DNA of 64,000 bases. It comes from Fusarium oxysporum f. sp. lycopersici 4287 (Eukaryota; Ascomycota; Sordariomycetes; Hypocreales; Nectriaceae). Positions within the stretch are counted from its first letter, which is position 1, and each line of letters opens with the position of its first letter. Below are positions 1 to 11,929 of this stretch, piece after piece. A model generated the notes under the pieces. That model was not told where the DNA came from, did not search any database, and was given only the letters and a program-made list of their open reading frames with translations. A program made the translations under genes and the position numbers. The stretch is from assembly GCF_000149955.1 (NCBI RefSeq), contig NC_030992.1, forward strand, positions 2,217,976 to 2,281,975, given 5' to 3'.

Positions 1-405
1 ATATGCAACGACTCGCCAGCAATGCACAAAAGTGGCTGATGTTACGGTACTCTCAGTACGTCAGAGTTTGGGTTCAGAGTCCCATCCATTCCTGGTTGAA
101 TCTCGGTTACTGGAATTCCATTCTCGGTACTAGAGTTCAGTGAAACGTCGAGCGAGCATTAGACGGATAAAGTAAGCTCAAGGCACTACTGTTGGAGCTC
201 TTGGTCATTCCCGACCAGGTGCAGATCATGGAGAAGAAGGTTTTGCCGGTCCTTGCCCACACATCACGGGCCGTTAGAAGAGGTGAAAGATAACGGAAAT
301 CTTGATACCCAACGCCAATGCTAACCAGCAATGCCCGGACATGCCGTGTAAGTAAGTAAAAGCGAGCATAAGTGATCGCATGATGGACTGTGGACGTATA
401 GAGAA

Positions 406-454
406 TACTGTAAGGTACTTTGAGGGGTCAACGTCCCTCAAGTACCTTACAGTA
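406..454. repeat. Imperfect hairpin, about 20-bp arms
   Basis: The left arm (406-426) and right arm (435-454) are reverse complements apart from one extra T in the left arm, with an 8-base spacer. The arms contain GTAAGGTACTT. Related GGTAC-centred words recur between genes elsewhere in the window (826-840, 10089-10102, about 35810). Role unknown. Confidence 0.7.
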
Positions 455-1328
455 CAGTACCACCAAGATCCTTGAAGATCTTTGAAATTTCCTGCGTACC
501 TTACCTAGTCTATCCGTATTCTCGGTACATTCAAGCCCGACAAGTCTCAGATCTCTGTAGCTGTAAATAATTGCGCTCTGGTAAATTGCTTCAGTACCTA
601 CCTACTACCTTTAAGAGAGAGAATTCCCTCAATGCCCAAAGCTCGGGATTGCTGCATCAATGAAGCGAAGGAACATGTATGTACAGCACGGACAATGATC
701 ACCATGACGGGACCTATGCACAATCATTGATCGCAGCAGCGGCAGCGCAATGCAACGAAACTCACCAGCAGCCCAGCCCAGCGCAGTTCAGCCATTGAAC
801 AGTGATCCCCTGGCCCTCTTCCCTGTAAGGTACGTACCTCCTGCGGAGCAGTTTCTCGGCCACGTGAAAGGTTGCAGGTGACTCCTGTAGCGGAAGCAAG
901 TATCGATATGACGACTAATGATTGGAGTTGCTTCTTCTTGTAAACATGCGGTAACTTCTCGTAGACGGACAGTTTCCGCCCCAAGTGAGGTCGGCAGGGT
1001 CAAGTCGCAAGCCAACCTTTGGTTATTAACAGGGTAATTATTTCCATCCATGAATATTACGTTGCTATTATCATCATCATTATCAACACAAAGTTGATGC
1101 AGTTATCCTCGTTTTAAGCAGAGGCCACTTCTTGTCCAATGCTTTCCCAGCCGCCTCTCACGTTAGCATCTTGTCCAAACCTGCCAGAAACGTCATTTCG
1201 TTCCTCTGTCGGACTTTATTGACAAACAAACCAGGTCATGAGGAACTATCGACTTAGCAATCAAATCACCTATCGTTCAGTCACCTGCCGGCAGGTTGCA
1301 ACAAACAAGATCGTCGATTGTCACATAT

Positions 1329-1329
<1 letters not shown>

Positions 1330-1375
<46 letters not shown>
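1330..1375. repeat. 46-base A homopolymer
   Basis: An unbroken run of 46 A residues, by far the longest homopolymer in the window. It could be the tail of a retroposed sequence inserted on the plus strand, or a long mononucleotide microsatellite. I found no tRNA-like promoter boxes upstream and no clear target-site duplication. Confidence 0.9.
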
Positions 1376-1377
<2 letters not shown>

Positions 1378-4300
1378 ATAATTGTGAGAGTTTCAGTATA
1401 AATTTGACTCCAGTCTCCTTTTGTAAACAAAAACCCGACGGGCGACTTATTAGTGAACGTGATTGATTAACAAGAAGCAAAAATGGACGGATCACTTCTG
1501 GGGTACAGAGTAGCCAATAATTACCGACTGCATCAACAGCCGCACGTTACAGCTTGTGCTAGTCGCTACCCATGGAAAGTCCTTGTCGATCATCTGTCTG
1601 TCACCAGTCTAGAATACAGAACACTGCACTTCGTACCAACTTAGCCTTCGGGTCCGAGCTGTTATAGGTGCTAGCAGACACACATCTGACTCGATAAAAG
1701 AAGAGTCATAATATCCAAGCGGACTGTCCAGTTGTGCAGGTCCTGTTTCTACTACGCAGTACTCTTCGTTTTAATATGACAGGGTTTCCTTATGGTCAGA
1801 AGCTCTATAAGTCGGAATTTCACTCCAGTCGGTCGACCAACAGTCCATTCACGATGCTGCACGTTTTGAGTTCGTGCTTCAAAGGAACACTTGGGCCTTC
1901 ACTGTCACAAGTTGTGTCATGATGACGATCTTCAGCAGGACGTTAAGCACTGCCATATGTTCAGACAACCCTGATGATCTCCCTCAAGTGCCGATAAGCA
2001 GAATCCTCAGTTGAAATAATGTAGTATAATGCGAATCTCCACAACGTGTCTCATATGACGCTGTATACTTGGCGAGATTTGATGGAACTCCGAAGGACAG
2101 ACGCAGGCACGGCCCAGGCGCGACAATTTGGATTGACCAGGGTCTTTTATTCTACTTCTTCTACGACTCCTTCCAATATTGGACACGATTTATTAGATAC
2201 AGACTCCGCTCAATACAGCCCGGGCCTTCCAGCGGTTCTTACATCTCTTAATGAGATTCGCTAACAGCTAACGTTCATTATTAAATTAGAATGCACCCAG
2301 GCGATGGCACTGGATACCTTAAGCGTCGATGAAATCAGACAGATGTGAAGCCACTCTAGTGACAATCCAGAAGCTCCTTCATTCATTTTGGGCCAAGCCC
2401 ACGCTTTGACCTGTCTCACAGCGAGCGAGCGTTAACCCGACCAAAATTTTCAATTACCGGTCTGCCACTTTATTCCAGTTCTTGCTTCGAAAGCCAAGCC
2501 GCGAATGGAAGTCGAAGCACAATCCTCAGCTTCTATGCTCTCGTGCTGACCGACAAAGTGAGATAATGACGGGCTTGGGAAGACCTAGGTCGCCGGCTAA
2601 TGCGCAACTAACAAGATTGACGCTCCTCACCACGCATGAATACTTGGTCACGATGAAGCAACGGTCGTCACCGCTTCTTGTTCCCTTCACCTATGGATGG
2701 ATACGGTGAATCTCTTCCTCGGCCAGTGGACCCATCTATCGTCACAGGTAGATTTATACACATGGAGCACGATGCACCTAAAATTGACTTTCTCCGTGGA
2801 ATCATACATATACGTGACCATGCGTTATCTTACCCTAATGTTCTTTCAATCGTCCCCGAGTATTATGATTATGGTATTTATCCATGTGGTTGGAAAAGCA
2901 GGGACCCGGGGCATGTTCACATGGTTACTGTCACTTATTCAAGGACCATCCGTCCCCCTGGCCAGAGAAAAAGCTTCTGGAACATCGAATGGCCTTATCT
3001 CCCTCCACCAAGACCCCATCAGCAACTGGGGACGGATGCATATAGTTAACTAATGGACACTTCGCCCGTTGCCCGAGACTACTGGAAAGGGCAATTAGTC
3101 TGTCAGTAAGAGCAGTGTCCATAGTGTCCTGCATATGAGGTGCATGAGGCTACATCTATCGCTAAGTTTTTGGGTGTTTCTTTTGGGACATCCCTGACTG
3201 TACACGGGTTAATCAAGGGAGGATATTGTCGATGAACAGATATTACCGCCGACTCAAAGACGCGCTGAATCTGACTCGCCGAACGATTCAAGACCGCTTG
3301 CTCCGTAATAGCCTCGACTTGGCTGTCAAATCGGCCGAGGGGATCGCATGTATGTACATCTGGAGAGAATCATCCCACAGCCAAGTATCTCTACCTGTAC
3401 CTTGCATGGCACCGCACCTGGGATTGATCCCCCTGGATACAAAGCCCTTACTGTAACGTCGCCTGCTAGCATTCATGGTACTTTCGTCAGTGAGCCCGTC
3501 GGACACGGCTGGTTGTATCTGCGCTAGGTGGACATTCATGCCCAACATTTGCCTCTCGTCAAACAAGACACAAATTCGATATCGAGCCAGAAAAGACATA
3601 CATGTCCAGGGAGCACTCCCGTCTCCATGCTTCCGAGTCCAATTGTGGCCAACATGGAGAAGGGTGTGTGCCCAGTTCGACTCGACGGAATAGTTTTCTT
3701 TAATGCCACTGTGCGTTACGATCCCTCTGTTGAAATGTCACACCGGCTTTTCTGCCTGTCTTCGGCATGTTATCCGCTTGGAATCGCCAGTTGGCCCAGC
3801 CCTGCTTCTCGAGTAAATTAACTTCATGTCCCGGCCAAACTATTGGTCTAAGGATTTATCTTCTTGACTGTGCTACTTTTGTAGCACGGATCTCAAGATC
3901 AATTGCTCAAAGCTCGGGCGACGTCAGAGGCGTGTCAATAATCAGAGTGATAGTCCACAGAGCAGCGAAATACCTAAACTACATGTCACAATTATTACTG
4001 GCTACCAAGGTTGCTGGCAATTTGCCATCAACCCAGTCGTTGGCGAGCTCAGGTGTCAAACCCTGGTTGAAAACGGTGGGAGACGACCTCTCTTCAGAGC
4101 TTTCCAGATCGCCGGGACGACGCTAATGGATTAATAACTCCCTTGGGGTTCGTCTGGGAACGTTGGCGTCGCTGAATGCGACGTCATGTGTATGCGAAGG
4201 GCAGTGAAGCGATGCAGGGGGTTGCGCCAGACATGGGTAACCGTATGAGTGCGTTGCAGTGCCTACACTGCTGAGTAGACATGATTGTTAGTCAGTCTAA

Positions 4301-7300
4301 ATCAGTGACGTCTCTACGGTAGGACACTCACTACTTTACTGTAAGGTTTGAGAGGCGGTGCGGTACGGTACCATTGACGAAAGTAGACGAAGACAAGCCA
4401 CCACACACCGACAAACCACGACGGGCACCGACAACATGGAACTGGGTCAAGCTGACCTCTCAGAGCCGTCACCGACTCGGCAGCAACAGGGGGGAGTAAA
4501 CGACTGGAAGAAAAAGCAAAAAAAAAAACCACGGCAACGAGTCAGTCACGGCTCGTCGGCGTCCCCAAGTGACCCGGAGGTCAGACACAATTCACAGCTT
4601 GAAAGGTTAAGAGGCTCGGAGCCGCCTGCGGGCCGGTGCGGACGCGGAATCGGCTTCTTCACTTTCCGTACGCTACCTAAGTACATAGTATGATCTTAGT
4701 GGACTGGCCATCTTCATTTGAAGGCATCGTAGATGCTCGCGGTGATGGAGCAGCGCTAGAACAAAATAAGTGCAAGATTGTGACCTCCAATCGCATTGGA
4801 TCTAAAAGTATCCTCAAAGGGGCAAATCCTTCTTCTGACGAGCCACGCGCCACACTATTCGTATGCTTATTTAGCACTTCTCCTCTCACTCTCCCTTACG
4901 CCGGTTAGAATAAGCTAGCCGTTTCGTGAAGCTCATTCATTCATACAGCAGAGTAACATGCAGATACAGATGATCCTCCCACAACTTAATGACACCTCGC
5001 TTATTTCTATGTGTTATTCTTGGTTGCCCTGAAACCTTCTTGGAGCTTTCCTGCCCTTGCTTGAAACTCAGCAAAGCAGGGGGCGGCCAATTCTTGAATC
5101 GAATCGAGACCCATTCAAGCCGCTGGAGGCTGAGACATTGCAGGTGCCGTGTCCATGTCGTCGGTGACAGTAGAAGCCGTCGCTTCAGCATGTCATCGTC
5201 TTCCTTGCTCGGCCGCCAGGCCCAAGATGGCTCTACGCCGTGGTGGTATTCACCAGTGTTCACCACTCACCACTCACCACTCACCAGTTGTTCCTCTTGG
5301 CAGGGAAACAAACTTGAATCGTTATTGGGGGTAACATTGGGGGGCTTGTTTACAATACGAGCTGTGTTCTTGATGCTGATGCCCCCATAGTTTTCAAATC
5401 TACGTTGTTACCCTACATTTCATAGCTACGACAAAGGATTCGCAAACCCATACCTATTCCAGTGATAGTAGCTATTAGGCGCATTGCACCGTCTTTTCTT
5501 CGTTGTTCTAGAAGACTGACTATTTATGACCTGTCGACTCTGTTCAGCTACCCCGAATACAGTCCTGGTATTGACGCCTCCAGTTATCAGCCGGACATCA
5601 AGCCCGACTCCGCACAACCCAGTTCGTACATAGAATTGTTATCAACATTGCTCCAACTTCTGTGATTTGGCTCGTTTATACTATACCAGTTAAACGAAAC
5701 AAACCTCTGGTGAGACGACGAACTTCCATTATGATCATCCATCAGATCCATCTGTTTGGGTATGGCAACAGCAATCCCAGTTCTTGAGTAGCATTGATCA
5801 TACCTAGCAATTCATTAACGGTCTACAAGAAATTGGTGCACCATACTACAAGCGCTGAAACATCAATGGCTGAAATACCCTTGCCTAGATCCCAATATCT
5901 GACCTGCGGAACGTGCTTACAAGTTCACTGCCCTAAACAATATGCAGGATGTTCACCAATGACAAGCATATCATTTTAATCCTAGGGCTGAGTTGCTTCC
6001 TATACAATCCAACGATGTTTCCTTATCGTGTGACAACATGCAACCGGAGCTCCAAATCATGGTTGAGATGGAACTCATAATCCGAAAGCGTATCTCCTTG
6101 CTAGGGACTCTCACCTGGAATCTAGTATCAATACTTGGATAAGGACAAAACCATGTCTCAGAGTCAAATAAGACGAACCATGCCACTATAATAGACGGGT
6201 GCTATCAGTCCAGGTACCCGACGCCACGCTTACGGAAGGGGACTGATAACTGGGACGCGGATCCTAATCGCCATCTGCACTCTGCACTCTGGCTATTCGA
6301 TACTTCACATGCTCCACGATCAACTGGCAAGCATATGTATCATCATCCGCACCATGTTACTGCAAGTCACGAGAGACAATTTACACACCGATGCGGGGAA
6401 AGTATATTGTTGGCACCAGTCACAAAAGTTGCAGAGCGGGGGTTTGAAAATGCAGTGACGGCTTATTGATGTAGGAGTTCGAAGTACAGTACAGTATGTA
6501 TCGAGTTGTTGTGATCAGCAACCACATGACCCTGAGATAATGCCCAACACGTGCAAAACTGATGCCAGTAGAGGCGCAATAGCGCGGGATGAGAGATTGA
6601 TATCAGGCCACCTAAAAGGGTCCGAGCGGTGGACCAAGGTCAAGACTGTTTTATCAACCAAAACAAATCAACACACGGGGTTTGACGCTCGCAGCTGAAT
6701 CCTGATGTCCATACTTCATGAGCAGATTTCGCAATGATACGCTTCAGTGTGTGCCTCTCTGTGTGCTCGTGTTCAACAACGAGACAGAGTAAGATGAGAT
6801 GCCATATCGGTCCACACAGACCACGCGACGACGTAGCCAGGCCAAGGTTGCAGGTCCAGATTGATCGTATGCGACCTTGCTTCGGCCGCCTTCTGTTTCC
6901 TGCCATTTAACTCGTCACAGCTATACGAAGTCCTGGCGATGATACCTGTACCACCCATTTCAGTGTCTGGAGCATGCTGAGCGAACAGCTACAGCAGTGT
7001 TCATGGTATGGCTTATACATACATGGTCAAGGATCTCGGGTGAGGTCGCGTGGCGCGCCAGCAGCCCACAACGCGGCTGTTTTCACCATTTCTGGCTATG
7101 TCGCTGAACCTAGTGCCACGAACCGAGATTGAAGAGACCCTGATGATATGATAGCGATAGCACTCCTAGGCACTCTGTCGCAAGCCGTTCGCGTGATTCG
7201 AAACCATAGTGAAAGGGACGTTCTGCTGATGACCTCTAGATGATTGGTGTTTATCGTGTTGATGGGATGAGGCTTGCTAGCTGATACACGCAGTGCACGC

Positions 7301-7746
7301 ACCAGTTCCAGTTCCAGTTCCAGAGTCCTTAGCATCCAATACACAAGGAAAGAAAAACTTTATGTCGATCATGAGCTGGAGGGGTTGGAAAGTATAATAA
7401 CTCTTGAGGATCTTGGCCCAGAAGCTTTGCCGGGCGCACGAGCGCAAAATGAGCCGGTCTTTTGTTCACAACAATGTATATCATCATATCGAGATTAAGA
7501 AACATCATGGTCTCGCGAAACCTTTTCGGAGATAACCTAGGCAACTAGACTCGGCCTCGACAGCCCTATGATATCGCTACTTTGAGGTCAATGCTACATC
7601 ATCATCGTCAAGCGTTGAAGTCGCTGACAAAAGGTCCGTGCTAGGCACTCTGAAAGCTGAGGCTTGCTTCGTTCCATGGACCGTTCTTGGCTGAGACGGA
7701 AGTAAATTGCCTCTTTTTGTTTCACGTTCAGGATCAAGATGACCTG

Positions 7747-7765
7747 TTTTTTTTTTTTTTTTTTT
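7747..7765. repeat. 19-base T homopolymer
   Basis: Simple mononucleotide tract in a gene-free stretch. A comparable 16-base A tract lies at 13773-13788. Confidence 0.9.
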
Positions 7766-9063
7766 GTCTTATGAGTTCAAGAGTTAATTTGACTGTGCTA
7801 TGTACAACGACTGCGGCCGTTGAGCACAAGAACAACGTCACAAAGATGTCGTTGGCAGTCGGTCCTTTTGCTCCATCGATTTCAATTGGCGTTTGTGACC
7901 GGAGGTTAGGAAACCATCGGTGACGATGAACTGCTGGTACATGTGTCGAATTTCACGACAGGGGTACTTTGTTCAGTAGTGTGAACCGATCGACGATATG
8001 TCTTGATAAGATTGACTGACTTCCATTTTCTGAAACGGAATTTAGTTGTTGGGGGGCCAGTTCTGCCAGTGTGATGACTGCCAAGCTGTTCCACCGGGCT
8101 TCAGGCTGAACTGTAGGTCTGGGGATGAGCCGATGGATTCAGCATCTGGCAGATCTGGTATGAGAAAGGCAGCTTCATGAATAGGCAGCAGTTAAAAAAA
8201 ACAGGAAGTTACAATCGCGTCACCCAAGAATCCGGTTCATCCCAGCAAGCCCAGTCAAGCTGGAACACGATTATGATTCGTGTATCTCGTAACTGACAGA
8301 GCTAGACTACCTTATTGTTACTGGGAAGCTCGAACCTGCAAGGCAAAGGTCGAAATACCGAATCTACTCCTGATATCTATTTCTCTTAGGGGTTTCGCAC
8401 CTGTCCTGGTCTGGGTGGCATAGTTGCGTGACAGTTGTGATTAAAGATTTCCTAATGTCACCCATGCGTCGTCTCGTACTTCAGGGCCATTTTGCCTCTT
8501 CGAACAAGGTCCCTTTGCACAAGTCGGTTCCTCGGCGCGAAGATGCGACTCGGCCGTATGATGATCCTGTTCGTGAATGCTCATCGCCTTCCCGATATGA
8601 GCTGTTGACGTTATCTTGTGTAACCAAACCAATGCTACCTGCCCATGCCGCCATAGTTACGCAGCTATAGGTAATAAGGGACGTTGATAGGCCAGCCACA
8701 TGTTTCGTGTCTTTGGCTGACAATTGACGTGAGGTATATGTCAGCTGTTGGTATAAGCAAGTATGAATACGCTATGTTTATTCCACCACTGAGATTAAGT
8801 GATTGCAGAGTGCACGACTTTCGATTCATGCGCCAGAGTTTTGGTATAATCCAAGCTTCAAGCTCAGACTTGTAAAGCCCATCCATATATGCCAGTTGTC
8901 TGGCGCAACAGGTGATACTATCTGAAAATGGGTTCCCTGGCGGGGTTTGACGTCCGGGCAAGCTCCTCCGTTGCGAGAGCTTGGACAGATATAGCATGTA
9001 AATGATGGTCCACGCCGCCCCCTCAAGCTGTACAGTCTTTCAATGCTGGAGAATTCCCCCGTG

Positions 9064-9807
9064 TCATTCAACGTCACTTTCGGCAATCTTTCTGCGCTTA
9101 GGACGTCCCCGCAAGGAGATGTCGTGATGCCCAACGAGCCGGGTCCCATCTTGGACTGGCTCGGATGCATCAACAGGACCGTCATCTGCACCCTCAGTGA
9201 AGACTAGGTCGCCTCGTCGACCAAGGACCTCCTTGCCAGCTTCCTCTAAGAGGATACCAAACGCCAAGAGAGCTGTCTCATCCATGCTCCGTTCAGTAAT
9301 GTTTCGGCTCTCCAGAGGTTGGCGCTCGCGGTTTCTGACGCTGTAGAAAGCACTGGTGTAAGCGTGAATGGCTTTGAGGAGGTCACTGTCTGGCAGGACA
9401 CTCTGTCCCCCACAGGGAAGATCATGTTCATGAGCGTAGTAGATATCGTGCTCCAAGTAACGCACGGGTGCATCTTTCCGCCTGAATAGAATTTCGTCAG
9501 GAGCTAAAGGGATATCCTTTGTGGAGTATCTGATTGCCTTTGGGTGACGAGGTGTATACTGTAACTCTTCCGGTTCCGTTGCGGGACCTTGGTCATGTGA
9601 GACTTTGCCTGGTTTATGTGAGCTTCAAATCGGACGATCAGAAGAGGGGAAAATACCTGCTACAGCATCATAGACAGTTGCATGTCTGCGTTTTGATCCC
9701 TTACTAGGATTCTGCTCGGTAGCCACAGGATCTCGGTTGGAGGAGACGTCACTTTGATACAAAGGTGCTATACGTGAATTGTTCTTTGAGATGTCCATGA
9801 TGTGCAA
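9064..9807 (-). CDS. RRN10: Rrn10-like UAF subunit (RNA polymerase I factor)
   Basis: Two exons: 9807-9657 and 9608-9064, with a 48-nt intron (donor GTATTT, acceptor AACCAG). Joined length is 696 nt, 231 residues. The intron bridges YDAVAG to KVSHDQG and the frame stays open. The conserved core, about residues 85-185, contains FRRKDAPVRY, LPDSDLLKAIHAY and SMDETALLAFGILLEEAG. I associate this pattern with fungal proteins carrying the Rrn10 domain of the upstream activation factor, which helps recruit Pol I to rDNA. A basic KRRK stretch near the C-terminus could be a nuclear signal. The start could be Met1 or Met4. It diverges from the Rad28 gene across about 485 bp. The family call rests on remembered resemblance, so moderate confidence; the gene model is stronger than the name. 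Confidence 0.65.
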
Positions 9808-10088
9808 TGAAAAGCTAGGTTGGAGGTTGATGTTTGATCTGTTGCTCTCTACTGTTTCAGGGTGAAAAAAAAATCGTGATTCTCAGACACTCGAGATGTG
9901 GGCGCAGAAGCATTGTTTGTTGCGCAATGTTGAGGATGTTTGAGTGAGGCGAATTAGAAGATCAGAGTGGAATGGATAATGAGTCTGAAAGGCTAGGTAG
10001 GCAATTTGGTGCTTGTTGTCAATGTTAAGTTGAGGCTGATGAAGATGGAAAGTTTGGGTAGTCAATTGTGGGGTAGCTGTAGAGATAG

Positions 10089-10102
10089 GGTAGGTACCTA
10101 CC
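10089..10102. promoter_or_regulatory. 14-bp perfect palindrome in divergent promoter
   Basis: GGTAGGTACCTACC reads the same on both strands. It sits between the Rrn10-like gene and the Rad28 gene, whose starts are at 9807 and 10293. Similar TAGGTAC/GTACCT words occur in other intergenic parts of this window. Protein binding is not shown. Confidence 0.4.
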
Positions 10103-10292
10103 TAGTGAGTGGTCCCTTAAAGTTCAACAAGCACGCCTTGCAGCTGACATCACCACCAGCTCCAGGCTGAAGCCACATTCCATAGGCTGCGAGATTGCGA
10201 GATTACTGCCGTTGTTCACTGCTTTGCATTGTTTTGGTTTATACTTCAACTTTAATATTGTCTTTAAATTGTCATCGTCCTGGCACAGATGA

Positions 10293-11735
10293 ATGCAGTC
10301 CAACCTTCTCGCTCGTGAAACGGGCGATCTCCGCCATGAAGACTTTACTCGGTCCATCACTTCTGAACTCCTACGTTCTTTTGTGCCGGCTCCTCAGCAC
10401 CGCTTCAATGGTGAGAGAACGGCCAAGCATGGCCCTACAGATGTAGGCGAGCGTGTGCACAGTATAAGAGCGCATGGCGCAGGCGTTAATACGCTCGCCC
10501 TTGAGAAGTTCGATGGACGTATCCTCCTCTCTGGGGGAGCAGAAGGAGGCATCAAGGTCTGGAATTTGGAAGACGCTGGAAACCCCAACAAGTTGCACAC
10601 TTTTCGCCCCTTGAGCAGCATCGCCAGGTCTACGAGAGAAGAGTCTTCTCCCGGGCATAGTCACGGTGTCACTCATGTTGCCTTTTATCCTTTCGATCCG
10701 GATGCTTTTCTTTCAAGTTCTTACGACAAGAAGCTGAAGCTATGGGCGACTCAGCGTTGCACTCTATCGGCCACCTTCGACCTGAACGCAACTATTTACT
10801 CCCACTCCACCAGCCCTGTAGCAGATCATCTTATTGTGGCGTGTGCCACGCAGAACCCAGCAGTTCGGCTGGTAGATTTGAAATCAGGGTCCGCTGTACA
10901 AGCTCTTGTAGCACATGGCGGTCCTGTTTTGTCAACTGCATGGAGTCCGCGCCACGAGCATATTCTTGTCAGTGGCCACGCAGATGGGAAAGTCAGGATA
11001 TGGGATATTCGTCGTTCTGGTGGTGTTGTGGCGCTGCTCGACCAGGAAGATTCACTGGGCATCGTTCACAAAATGAAGCATCTCAGTGCCGCAGGGATGG
11101 ATTCCAGTCAGATCCCACACTTTCGTACCTCGGCACAGGCGCACGACGATGCAGTGAATGGCTTACAATGGACTGACGATGGACAATACATCATCTCAGC
11201 TGGTCTCGACCGTCGCATTCGTGTTTGGGACGCTGCCACGGGGGCCAATACTCTCGCCAGTTTTGGCTCTCTTATTCAGAACCAACACGCGAAGACAGCA
11301 AGTATTTTGGTTTCTCCGGCGCATCTCACAAGTGGTAATAATCTTCTCTTCTGGCCAAATGATCAGGAAATTCTTATCCTCGATCTTCATGATGGCCATA
11401 TTGTGACACGGCTCCGGAGCCCTGGCGTAACGAACCCTATAGGGCCACGAGGGGGCGAGATGGGAAGAAACAGAATCACGAGTATAGTTTGGCGCGCATC
11501 AGGGGGGACGGGACGCCCAGTTGGTCCTATTATGGGCGGCAGCAACTCCGTTGGAGCCGTATATAGCTCCCACATGGATGGGCAAATTCGAGCTTGGGCA
11601 CCCCAAATACCTGGGCCTGAGGATGTCGCCGAGGAAGAAGAGATGCATGAAGAGGAGGAGGCTAAACAGAAGAAGAGAAAGGCTGTCGACGATGCATATA
11701 GAAGTCTTATGGGCAAGAAGATCACCTTTACGTAG
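10293..11735 (+). CDS. RAD28: Rad28/CSA (ERCC8) WD40 repair protein
   Basis: Intronless, 480 residues. The N-terminus (about 1-40, with RETGDLRHEDFTRSITSELL) precedes WD40 repeats spread over about residues 50-430: SGGAEGGIKVWNLED, SSSYDKKLKLWATQ, VSGHADGKVRIWDIRR and SAGLDRRIRVWDAATG are clear blade ends. The C-terminus is an acidic run (EEEEMHEEEE) followed by basic residues. Length and blade layout match Cockayne syndrome A / Rad28, the substrate receptor of a CUL4-DDB1 ubiquitin ligase in transcription-coupled repair. A WDxR-like signature (IWDIRR) suits DDB1 docking. It is tail to tail with ATG5, stops about 195 bp apart. Other CUL4 WD40 receptors are possible, but the pattern of an N-terminal helix plus RIRVWDAATG favours CSA. 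Confidence 0.85.
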   Translation: MQSNLLARETGDLRHEDFTRSITSELLRSFVPAPQHRFNGERTAKHGPTDVGERVHSIRAHGAGVNTLALEKFDGRILLSGGAEGGIKVWNLEDAGNPNKLHTFRPLSSIARSTREESSPGHSHGVTHVAFYPFDPDAFLSSSYDKKLKLWATQRCTLSATFDLNATIYSHSTSPVADHLIVACATQNPAVRLVDLKSGSAVQALVAHGGPVLSTAWSPRHEHILVSGHADGKVRIWDIRRSGGVVALLDQEDSLGIVHKMKHLSAAGMDSSQIPHFRTSAQAHDDAVNGLQWTDDGQYIISAGLDRRIRVWDAATGANTLASFGSLIQNQHAKTASILVSPAHLTSGNNLLFWPNDQEILILDLHDGHIVTRLRSPGVTNPIGPRGGEMGRNRITSIVWRASGGTGRPVGPIMGGSNSVGAVYSSHMDGQIRAWAPQIPGPEDVAEEEEMHEEEEAKQKKRKAVDDAYRSLMGKKITFT

Positions 11736-11929
11736 TGTAGTTATCATGTCCGAGCCTGGCCTGTATGTGTCAGTAAATTTGCAAGTGTTCATAAAATTGG
11801 ATCAAAGACGTAGTCTAATATGTCGCAATGACGGTTCTGGAAGCCAGTGATTTACGCTGCAGAGCCAGTGATAAGGGCAGTCCCTAACGCCATCCATATG
11901 CCCTATTCGCTAAAGGAGCCCAGTATCCA

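Larger units (their letters stand above)
1..9063. other. Gene-poor 9-kb stretch
   Basis: I recognise no gene here. Open frames are short (up to about 130 codons), overlap in several frames and on both strands, and show no familiar domain or convincing exon chain. The densest patch, about 2680-4125, is open in two or three frames at once and contains an interrupted frame (about 3351-3821, stop near 3522) that might be gene decay. Simple repeats present include a 46-base A run, a 19-base T run at 7747-7765, a CACTCAC-type repeat near 5260-5287 and a CCAGTT hexamer repeat near 7302-7325. Confidence 0.6.

Noticed and set aside
2678..3053. Overlapping 118- and 123-codon frames
   Set aside because: Two frames are open over the same bases and neither resembles a known domain, so no coding call can be made.
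4358..4693. Basic 111-codon frame
   Set aside because: Composition is Arg/Gln/Ser-rich with a Lys run from an A-rich tract, and the minus strand is also open. No family likeness.
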